Source: Macrosoma leucophasiata (lineage: Eukaryota > Arthropoda > Insecta > Lepidoptera > Hedylidae). Taken from it: a stretch of DNA of 64,000 nt. The stretch spans positions 1,426,001 to 1,490,000 of the forward strand of contig JAWQUS010000030.1 of NCBI GenBank assembly GCA_036365455.1. The letters run 5' to 3'. This document shows, piece after piece, positions 22,901 to 34,900 of the stretch. The stretch's first letter is position 1; each line of letters starts with the position of its first letter. Under the pieces are notes generated by a model that was not told the DNA's origin, did no database searches, and was given only the letters and a program-made list of their open reading frames with translations. The translations under genes and the position numbers were made by a program.

Positions 22901-25900
22901 CAAGGTTTAACGACTGCTACCTATCGATAGCAACCGGGACCGACGGCTTAACGTGCCCTCGGAAGCACGGAAACGCGCATTTTAATTTGCCACTAGCGGT
23001 CTCCCATCACACACCCGACCGCGCCCGTATCGCTTAACCGAGTAGATCGCTTCCGATCTACACCAGCCGCTGGGTCATGCGCACTTCAGGTATTAAGTTT
23101 TTGGAAATTCTACAAAGACGCTAAAAGTGATTTATTTTAATTACGAAATTAACTTTTTTTCGATTTTAGAAATCTATAATATTCCAATTTTTATAAAATA
23201 TGGACTTTTACATTTCATTTACATAAAATGTTCATATTATATGACAAAAAGTAATGATTTCGTACCTCGGAAACGTAACTTTAACTTTACATCTGTGTTT
23301 CTTTGAAGGGAAAATAGTAATTGTTTTAAACTTTGTTTTAAACTTTCACGATTTGTAATCATATTTTTATATTGTAAACGGGACTTAATCGCGTACTATT
23401 TTAATCGAAGTATTTACCTCGACACTCGATGTTTACGACATCAGTCTACTCGTGACCACGGCCGTCGCATTACGGCCGAAACGTCGAGTGTCGAGGTAAA
23501 TACTTCGATTAAAATAGTACGCGATTAAGTCCCGTTTACAATATAAAAATGGGAAAATAGTAACCAAAGATAATGTTACCTGCCTCAAAGGCATGAGCGC
23601 TTGATAGGAGTCTTTCAAATCCTCCAGCTTGGTGTAGTCCGGCGGCACGGCCTTGAGAGTGTCGCACTCGTACGTGGAGTGGCCCGTGTACTTGCTCTGG
23701 CCTGGACACGAGCTACTGCACATTGGCCACTTACAGCCCGCACATCTGAGGACACGATTATTTTAATTAAAATTTGCTAAATACCACTTACGGTGGTCCT
23801 ATCAGAACACCAGCGCTGTAGTGCCTACTACAGCAATCAGCTGAGATAGGTACCATTTTTTTGGTCTCACACATACATCTTGCCGGTAGTTGTGTTAAGT
23901 TGTTTCTGTTTTTATTATTGTTTTTTTTTTCTTTATTATTATTATCATTTGTTTATTTAGTGTGTGTGTGTGTGTGTGTCAAAAAATAAACTATTTCTAT
24001 TTCTATTTCTATTTCTATCATCACAGAATATGGTGATGGTAATGCTGAACTTGCTATCAAAGTTGTAAGAGCAAGCAGATATAGAAGTGGGGGAGTTCAA
24101 AAGGGGATTTTTGCAGTTGCTCGAGCGTCTCTTATTAAGTTTATAGTTCACAAGGATGTGAAGTCACAATTGTAGCCTATATTTTTTTACCTTATATACC
24201 TAATGCACATAATTAATGTACATATAGCTTATTAGTATTCTTTACCAGCGGTTGGCTGAATGGATGTATCGAAAAGGTGCATTAAACTAAGGACAAGAAT
24301 TTTAAACCTTAAAGTAATATATAGATGCATAATGTAGGTACACACAGGAACCAGAGGGCAAAATTAATTACAATGCGTTTCCTTCCCTGAGACCTAAGTG
24401 CTTTTGCCTCTGTGATAGGACATAGGCACATTTATTTATGTTATGGAAGTGGTAAAGAAGCATGCAGTTCACATTGATGTTAAGTGATGACTGCAGCCTA
24501 TAGACACCCCACACAAAGACCAAGGTCAAAATGCAGATGCGTTACCACTCCTGAGACCTAAGATGTTATGCCTCTGTGCCGGAAATTTAAGGGCCGTACA
24601 TTACCACCTGACCGGAACACGACAGTGCTGAACACTACCATTTAGCGGCAAGTATTAGGTAATGCGGTGGTTCCTACGCCCGCGAGCTCCGTCACTAGAG
24701 CACTACCTACTACCAGTGAATGACATGGTATAGTAGTGCTGAAAACTAGTGAAAAGGATCATTTCTTACGCTCTCTGCTCCTACACACTCGAGCTCCGAA
24801 ATTGGCAGTCTACCACCAGTAATTCACGTACAAGTTGTAAGTACAGTCGACATTCGATAATTCGAAACTTAAGGGTTCTTAAAAAATAATTCAAATGACC
24901 ATGTGTTTAAAATAACAAGTGCTTGTATTACTCACTTGGCGAGGCTACTTTCATCCAGCTCCCTATAGCAGCCCAGACATATGAGCGTGCAGCCGCTGCA
25001 GGGACCCACCGCAAGCGCCGGTGCCTCGATGATCACCTCCCCCGCACGGATGTCCCGTGTCGCTACTAGATACCTGGCAACAATTTTGTTACAAGATGGT
25101 CAATTTCTCTATTGAATATTGAGAAGGCATGACAAAAGAGAGAGAGAGTAACGAAACAGTAAGAGTCTCCTTTTTTACATGGGGAAATATATCATCATAA
25201 CTTGTTATTGGACAGCGTTCCCTTATAATGCTTAGTTCTCTTTATTGCTCTCATGAGCTACTAAAATTGTACTAGTAATTAAGTGGACAAAATCCTGAGG
25301 CGGAGACCAGGAGACTCATAGCACAGGGTTTACCTAGTTTGAGCGCTCCTGTCTCCACAATACCCTGAGATAAATATTTAAAAATAAATCAGTATAATTT
25401 TAAAAATAAAATAAGCTTCATACGATGTTTTTACCATAACATAAGAAAACATTGTGGAGAAATTAAATAAAATCTTTATCTTATCTTGTCTATTATGGGT
25501 CACCCGCCGCGCGCCGCCTCAGGAGTACAGACAATAGTGTGAGACTCTTACTCACTTAAACCTCGCAGTGTTGTGGGGATATGGAACAGTTTCTTAATAC
25601 ATCCACGATCCCGCTGCGGGCTGTCTTCAACCAGACACAGCTCAACTGAACCCCACACAACAACTGGCCACCACCCAGACCATCAAGTGTCCTCGAAATC
25701 GGTCGTAAGGTGCAGTGTTTGGATTTTAATGAACTTTGTAATTCCTGATGTCAGATATGTGGGTTCTTCATCATGAGCTTAAATAACTTGAGTAACATAG
25801 ACACAGATATGTCGTAAAAGGGTACTTGTGTGTTTTTTTTTTATGTAATGGAAGTGGCAAACAAGCTTGCAGTTCACATTGATGTTAAGTGATGACTGCA

Positions 25901-28900
25901 GCTTATAGACACCCACACAAAGACCGAGGTCAAAATGCAGATGCGTTACCACTCCTGAGGCCTAAGGTGTTATGCCTCTGTGCCGGAAATTACAGGGCCG
26001 TACATTACCACCTGACCGGAACACGATAGTGCTGAACACTACCATTTAGCGGCAAGTATATTAGGTAATGCGGTGGTGCCTACGCCCGCGAGCTCCGTAA
26101 CTGGAGCTCTACTACCAGTTGTGTGCTTATCAACACTCATATAATACAAAACCAATGCCGGTATGTATATTTGTATCATCCCGCCAAGGCCCAGGATAGT
26201 AGAGAGCGTGGTGTGGCATTCCCCACTTTTGGATAGAACTTGACCTACTTTTTTCAAGGTAGGTCTTCCTGGGCCTCTGGAGCCATCTTCATTCACGTTG
26301 TAATTGTAATTTGCTCGTTTGAATTCAAATCAATTCAGTCTAGGTCGGTAGTAGGTAATTAAAAGTAACTAACTACGTGAACATGTTAATCTCTCGATAC
26401 GAATATGTACCGAGAAGTACGAGTAAATCATATAATTTAAACAGAAGCTAGACATAACTTGAAAATTAAAACTAATAGCTGCCGGGTGTTCATGTATAAT
26501 TTCTGTAAATATGAATATAGAAATGATGGTGGATTTATAAGAATAGAAACATTTGGCACTAAACGATTGTCGAAAACCCCGTACTACAACAAAAACAATA
26601 ATTGTAAAATTAACAACGATATGTATGTCAACGTTGCGTGAGCGTTCACTGCAAAACTCTTAGGCTATATTCATCTCAAGAGTGACCATACGACATAAAA
26701 TGTGATCGTATTGAAGCTAAATAATTATGATTAAAAAATAGACTCTGAGGTCACTTGTTTTCGACATTAATCTTCAGTCGTTCGTTTATTTTTGCAGAGA
26801 AATGTAAAAAAGGGCTGAATCAACTTAAGGAATTAAAGAAAAAACGGAAAGAAAATTTTTACTTCGGGCAGGAATCGAACCTGCGACCTCAGGATAACCA
26901 GTACAGCCGCTTTACCACTAAGCTACCGAAGTCAAATTTTTCTTTCCGTTTTTTTTTTTAATTTCTTAAGTTCACTCGCATGTGTTATTGGGAAAAATAA
27001 ATAGTACAATGAATCAACTTAATTCGCTAATTCAATCTGGTCTATGCAACTCAAGCACTCATATAAGAATATAATAATAATGGCAATGGAGTCTCTCCCC
27101 TTCTTGGGAGGAGGCCTGGAGCTTACACCACCAAGCTGCTCAAATGCATGTTGGTGGAGATAAGGGATGGAGGAAGGATGTTTTCAAACCGCCCATAAGG
27201 CCTCCGACAAGGTTTAATCTGCTGTCTATCGATAGCAACCGGGACCGACGCCTTAACGTGCCCTCCAAAGCACGGAAACGCGCATTTTAATTTGCCACTA
27301 GCGGTCACCCATCACACACCCGACCGCACCCGTATCGCTTAACCGAGTAGATCGCTTCCGATCTACACCAGCCGCGGGGCCATGCGCACTTCACAAGCAC
27401 CGATAATGTATATAATGAGAGACCCAAAAATCTACGTGCACTGCACGTAGAACGATTGAATTGATTGAGGCTCATTCATTGACGATCACCTTCGAAAAAA
27501 AACAAGAACTTATCGCATAGTGACTTTGTCTTAGTAACTAACCTGCCCATCACATCTGAGTGCTTCACCTCGTAGCACAATTCCTTCTTCTGCTCCGTCT
27601 CAACTTGCTCAGTATCCACTTCAACCTCCTTCTGATCTTCGATATTTTCTTTGTTGCGTCCATCATTCTTCCCCCGCCGCTTTTGCTGTAAACATAACAT
27701 TATTATTTTGACGTCACCAGAATCATTGCTAGAGACAGTTATTTTTAATTACGCTTGGCTTGGTAATGGCCAAACATAATATGCAGAGGAACACTGCCAT
27801 TCATTCCTATAGAAGTTTCCGTTAGTTACACTGTACGATCGTAGAACGATGATATTCTATCAATCGACCACCAAATCGCGAACTGATCGCCGAGCAACAG
27901 TGATTACAAAGAACGTAACCTTCAGCACAAAAAATCTAAAACATTTCCAGGTATTTTTTTCCCGAATCCGCCCAAAACGGACACACACTTCCCCAAAACC
28001 GGTGACACCTCAAATAACACTTACAGAAAATATACAGCACAACATTTCGGACGGTTCACAGTGACGTTGAGAATTATGAATGAGTTGGGAATCTGGTAGG
28101 CGTCTATGTGTATTTCTGTTCGCCACTTGACTCCACGTTGCCAATCGATGTAAAAAATCGCTTTAGTGCCCGCCAATGATTTATATGGCCATAGTATTGG
28201 ATAGGTTAAGGTTGATGCTCTTGTCATTGATACAGCGGTGATAGAATTAAAAAGATTTTCATGATTTTAGTTTTAAGTAATCCCAGTGATGGTACTGGGA
28301 GGTTTTATTATTTACTAGGGGACAGAGTCTGCTCTGTTCATAACGGATAATATATCACACAGTTAAGTTCAACCCGTTTTTCATTGTCAGATTAGTATTT
28401 CTGAAAATTACTCTTACATGTAATACAATAACCCCCTTATTCATAAACAAACATTAGATACGGTTTAGCTATAGAATGCTTTGTCTTTGTCAGTTGCATT
28501 GTTAAATGTGCAGGATAGAAAAAGACAAAAGAGAGATTAGCAACACTTTAGCTAAAATAGGTTTATGAATAAGGGGGTAAGCCTTTATTGTTGTTGACAT
28601 GTTTAATAATACAACACTATTAGGTTTTGTTTGACGATCGGTTGTTAAAGCAGCTTGTGCTACGACAAAGACCTTTGTGTGTAATGTACATACTTGCAGC
28701 TTAACTGTAGGTTTCATAAGTGTAACAAAATTTGAGATGTTCAAATGATCACCAAGATCAGAGTGTTGTATTACGATATTCAAAAGAGAGATTTTTAAAA
28801 CTATTTAATTTTATTTTTTAATCACTCATGGAAGCATGGTGCAAGGAATGCTAAGTTTTAATTAATGTCTGGTGGTAGGTTGCAACTTTTGACCTGAAAA

Positions 28901-31900
28901 ATGTCGTATAATCTTGTCCACTCTGTATGTATTTAATTGGTAGATATCATTTAAATAATATGTAGAAAACACAGCCCTATTTTGATTGACACTCGAGTGA
29001 TATTAAACGAATGTACAGTTTATTGACGCTTTCAAAATTATTACCGAGCATCTTCCGCTATTTTAACCTTCTAATAATGTTTTCAGTGGACACAACCCTG
29101 GGGAAGATTTTACAAAATAAACATGTATTACGCCAAAAGTGTTTTATTAGTTAATGTTATGTTGTCATTATTAGTTTTTAAAGACATATTCGGTTTGCCA
29201 AGAAGTAAACCCTCATATATAAAGTCGCATGTCGCATCACCGCAACAGGGACTACTTCGACTTACTGAGGACCTTCGCACCCGACTTACCTAATAGGACT
29301 TGTGGCATGGGAATTTGGGATTAGCACAGCACCACGAGAAGCTCTAACAGCTGCCTGGATTACTTCAACCTCCGGTATGGAGAGGAATGATAAAGCGTCC
29401 ACAACTAGTGGAACACTGAAGAAACATAAAGTACTTTTCTAGTACGGCAGATGGCGCATGACCAAATTGCATCGCACATACAAAGTTTTCTCAAGAGTTG
29501 CCCTATATACACGACTTGGGACCAGGAAAAAAGACGGGGGAAAGACCACCTAATCATAATTTGAAATATTGAACTCATGAACACTGACGAGTCTTACCTA
29601 CCTTGAAATATGATGCTATATGATTTATTAACAGTATGGATAATGATGATATATTACGAAAATGTTTTGTAGGGCAACGTGCACTTTAATTTGATTTAAC
29701 AGAACTAGTTCGGAAAAGCGAACAATCGTGGTGGAAAATTATCTAATAATAGTTAGAATTATTTCTTGGCAGTGATTTCTTAGAGAAACAGGCGAAACTA
29801 ACTCTTATCTATTGTTCTGTCGCTCTTGGATCGAGTTCAAAACTAGTTTAATTTAATTAATAGCGTCAAATCGTGTATCTGGGACGATTCAGAAGCATTC
29901 ATGTTGATTTTAAAGTCAGAGTTATGTCCTATTGCTGTTTTATTGAAACGTCTTTTCACACTGGGTTTTAAATTTTTAAATGTTAGGTGGTGTTGATGTT
30001 TAAGTCAATCAAATCTGATATTGGAATAATATATATTCACTTTTTTTTTTAAACGGTTCCTTGCTAGATCTCGTTTGGAGGCTTAAGTGTTTTAATACGC
30101 GCGTTCACACAAGCGAATTGTTGATTTGACAAAAACCAGACATCAAAATGGAGATGCGTTGCCACCCTGGACACCTAAATTGTTATGTCTCTGTATGTTC
30201 TCTGTCATTATTGGAGTCATATTGATTGTACTGTAAGGATAATCTTTCCTTATTCAAGATGTGAAATCATTTCTGACCAAGGAGCAGTGGCGTAGCTATT
30301 GGGGGCAGCGGGAGTGGCCTGCACCGGGTGCCACCCGTTCGGGGTGATATCCTCTCCAGTGATCGTCTACGTTTATAAATAACCAAAATTGATTAGTGGG
30401 TTTTGACATGTGAACGCATAAGAATGGGGAGTAATTCCCCTTATTTTTGCCATCCATGTTCTACGCCAGAGCCAAGGTATTTATTTGTTTTTTTCACGCC
30501 TTGCCCGCTTGTCCTTACAGCAATTTTCTCCGAAAGCCGTAAATATTTCAACGCGTCCATCGATGTGTAATTCTAGACGCCGGGTAAGGCCCGCGCTTCT
30601 CCCAATTCTTTTTAAAAGCTTATAAATTCAACGTTCATAAGTCAGTGTTGATCTATACTTATAATTAAACTGTAGAAGTTCAAATTCTGTACATTGAAAA
30701 TATTGAATAAATAACTACCAGGGGATGTTACTAGATCAATACGACGAACACAAATATGTGATTAGATTTTTTTTTGTCTGTCTGTCTGTCTGTTTGGCCA
30801 AGCATCACACAAAATCTACCAGTCCGATTACGATGAAACTTGGTATATTTATACTTTAACCTTTGGCGCACAACACTGGGTACTTTTTATCCCGAAAAAA
30901 TGTATGTTTGTCTGTGTGTTTGTGCACGCTAATTTCAAAAATGGCTTATCCGATTTTTAGTTTTTACTAATATATTGTGGTAAGTTTCACTTAACATTTA
31001 CTGTTTGTTACATGTCAATCGGTTCCGAAATAAAAAAGTTACGACAATTTAAAGAATCATATCGAATATTTTTAAACTTTTCTGAATGTCTTTTCTAGGG
31101 TTCCGTATCTAAAAGGTAAAAACGGACCCTATTACTCATCCTCCGCTGTCTGCCTGTCTGTCCCTCCATCCGTCTGTCTGTCCCTCATAAACATGGCTGT
31201 ATCTCATAAACAGTGATAGCTAGAAAGCTAAAATTTTAACAAATTATGTATTTCTGTTACCGCTATAGCGACAAAATTGAATACTAAAAATAAGAAAATG
31301 AAAATGTAAAGGGGTCCAAGGGGGCATACAATAAACGTATATTTTTTGCTCGATATCAATAACGGTATCAAGTATACACTTAAAATTTTCACAGAATTTT
31401 TAGGTCTTATGTTGTATACTACCTTCCAACAAACGAAATTTTTAGGGCATATTTTGTACGGAACCCTACGTGCACGAGTTCGACTCGCACTTGGCTGGTT
31501 TTTCTCTGTTAGAAACATTAAGCATACCGCATAGCAGCGTCCCGGCATAAAACAATCTCCGCTATGATCACCATTCAGCATGCCAAGCGTGGCAATTATG
31601 GCGTATTCTTTCCTTATGACGCACAACACTTTTAGGAGCATCTTCGGGAAAGGCTTTGTCCAGCGGAGACGGATGGACGTCTTTCGGATGTGATTATGAT
31701 AATGGCGATGGTGGTGGTGGTGGTGGTGGTGGCGTTAGTGGTGTTGGTGGCATTGGTGGCGTTTGTAGTGGTGGTGGTGGCGTTGGTGTCATTGGTGGCA
31801 TAGATGTTGTTAGTGACTCTGGTGGTGGTGTTGGTGGCGTTAGTGGTGCTGGCGGTGGTTTTACTGGCGGTGGAGGCATTGGTGGCGTTGGTGATGTTGG

Positions 31901-34900
31901 TGGTGTTGTTGGTAGTTTTGGGGGCGTTGGTGGAATTGGTTGTGGTGGTGGTGGTGGTTTTGGTGGCGTTTGTATCAGTGGTGGCATTGGTGGCGTAAGT
32001 GTTTGGTGATGGTGATGGCGTTGATGGCGTTGGTGGTGATTGTAGTGGTGGCGGTGGTGGTGGTGGCATTAGTGGGTAAAAATGCACAACGTTAATATTC
32101 AATTTTTCTCTTCTGCCGGCTCTTACGGGGTGCTTATATTATGCATAGATCTATCTTTTATGTTTAAAAGTTGACTGAAAATTTACAAAAGTTTGTAATA
32201 ATTTTCTATAAAAAAATATTATGCATAGAAGTTTAAAATGGCATTTTCGAAAATACGGTTCAGCATAGAATGGATGCGCGTTTAAACACATAATTAGCAA
32301 TTTTTCGCAATCCTAGCAGCCTGTGTGCTTTTATCCCCGATGATCATACGTCTAATATCGTGTACAGAGAAGCATTACTGCAAAATAGATTATTTTAGCT
32401 ACCCAAAAGTGTTAATGATCCAAAAATTAACCAAAGTGTATATCCAAAAGCGCTGTCTAATGTCCCAAAGCCACTATTCCACGCAAACAAAGTTGCGGGC
32501 ACAGCTAGTTTTAAAATAAAATAAACAAGAATTGAAATATCGGTTCTCTTTAAATGTTTTTGTTTCGCTTTACAACGCAATTGTATATTTCTTAGTATAT
32601 TGGTGAATCATAAATTGATTCCATCAGAATCTTTCGGAAATTTCAAGCGCCTATTATTATGCTTGTTGTGGATCGAATTAAAAGGTTTAATTCATTAAAT
32701 ACCTAGTTTTTTTTGTAATTGGTAAAATTTTCTAAACGTGGTAAAAACGTAACTTTACGACTGTATTCCGCGAAGGTGAAAGCAGAAGTATATTTAAGGA
32801 TTATTATATTTTCCATTTATTGGAAGTTTCCCACAGCCAACCTCTCAGTTTCGCAATGCGCCTGGAGATACCAACATGCTTCCCACCTATCACATGTCCC
32901 CAAACGTAACCGGCGAATCGTGGGTATTGGCTTTTATGCAAGAATGCATGCATTTACAGAGGTAAATGCATGTAACGCCTATAATTATTAGGTAACGTTA
33001 GTGTTCAGATCAGGCATGGTATACTTCGTATACAATACACTCTAGTTGTACAGGTGTCATCATCATGATCACTTCAACAAAAAGACTGGATAAAAGCCTT
33101 CCTCGAAGATACCTATAACAGTGTTGTGCATTATCAAGGAAGAATAGGCCATAATCATAGAGCAACTCGGCCCGCCGGTCGCTGCGGACCGGAGGGGAGT
33201 AGCCATAGCGGTTATTACGGGTGCGGTTGCGGGTGGAAATACGTGTGACACACACTCATACTACAAAAATCGTCTTTTACTACGAAACTCACACCTTGTC
33301 TTTGACAAAATACATAAACAATTTCACGCACAAATTTAAATATCTGGCCGACAGGCATAGCACCATTTGGTCTTGTACTTTGACAAAGGGGCAAGCCTGC
33401 ATATGGCTACTCTTCTCCGGTCCGCCGCGGCCGGTGGCCCGTGTTGCTCTGCCCTTGTTTGATCCCGACTACTCCCGAAGTCCCGACACCATCTTTGTAC
33501 TGGTGAACTTTTTTTTATGTCAAAGGATTGAAAGACAAGCAGACGGGCCACCTGATGGAAAGTAGTTACCGTCGCCTTTGAACATTTGCAACACTAGGGG
33601 AGTTGCCAACGCGCTGCCAGCCCTGAAGGACTCTTTCCTCGCCTGTTTTGAGGAACTTCATACATTGTATTCTTCCAAAAAAATCGACCAACAGAACACC
33701 ATACGTGTAAACTCGAGTAACAAGTATTCAGTCCACGGACACGTGACGGAAAAATGTCTGAATGTATGAGGATGATGTTAAATTATTCGAATGAGTTAAC
33801 GACATGATCAGTGAGCCAACACATCTGTCAATACTGTTCACAAGTGACGACAGCACGTAAGTGAGGGAGGTGAGGGAAAATGAAAGGAATCATAAGCGAA
33901 CTGAAACTGATACATGATGTCCAAATACAGAGTTTGTCGTCATGTTGCATGACGCAACATTTCGTTTTCTTTATGTGATAAGCTGCGTTGTGTCGTCGAT
34001 GCTGATAGCGCAAATATAATAAAGGATAAAGGAATATAATAATAAAGGACTTATTACACGGGACGGTATTCAGGGTACAATAGCAAGGGTCAGGGTAGTG
34101 TTGAGGGAGTTAGGGCCTTAATTAGGGCGACCGGAGCGGCCCGTGTATTTGTACTGCGACCGGATAGTGTAATAAGCGGCAACCCGGCGCGAGGCCACGC
34201 CCACCCTTTCTGCCGGACCCTGAATACCGTGTCGTGTAATAGCCTTTCATTGAAGAGTCGCTATTCCTTTCATACGTGACACGAAAGACGACATAAATCA
34301 AAGAATCAATGAGCACAAAATATATTCAGTTAGAAGTATAGAACAACACAGGCCACCGGCCGCGGCGGACCGGAGGGGAGTAGCTATATGCAGGCTTTCC
34401 CCTCTGTCAAAGTATAAGCCCAAATGGGCCTATGCCTAGAAGTTTAAATGTGTACATGAAATTGTTTATGTATTCTGTTAAAAGTCAAGGTGTGAGTTTT
34501 GTAGTAATAGACGATTTTTATAGTGTGTGTGTGTCACACGCATTCCCCCCCCCGCAAAAAATAACAGACTGTTTTGCATCGGTAATAAACGCTATGGCTA
34601 CTCTCCTCCGTCTATATGTACCTATTATTTATGTCCCCTCCGGTCCGCTGCGGCGGCCGGTGGCCCGCGTTGCTCTATGGTTGGAAAGGAATTCAATACC
34701 ATTATTTTCTGGTCAGAGTACCAAATCACCATTTGCCGACGGATGAGAGGGATGATTTCTGGCCATATATCGAGTCGTGCAGCGTCGGACTGGCCATTGG
34801 CAATATCGTCCGGGTGGCGGTTTTTAATTATGTTTGTGCAATATTTAATTGCCACTATCTGTGCACTTTATGAAGGCGTCGGGACTGCAGTCAGTCAACC

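Noticed and set aside
23990..24018. Telomere-like hexamer repeat
   Set aside because: TATTTC is not the insect TTAGG unit and the run is about five copies.
26870..26940. tRNA-Tyr-like gene on the minus strand
   Set aside because: The anticodon arm does not fold properly and the unit recurs between inverted arms (family L); it is a repeat core.
31694..31998. Long open frames (Pro/Thr-rich on minus, Gly/Val-rich on plus) in the GGTGGC tract
   Set aside because: They arise from a stop-free trinucleotide-type repeat and are open on both strands; no start context or domain.
33221..33565. Plus-strand frame of over 100 codons
   Set aside because: It runs through a family E MITE into a LINE scrap; no domain and no splice support.
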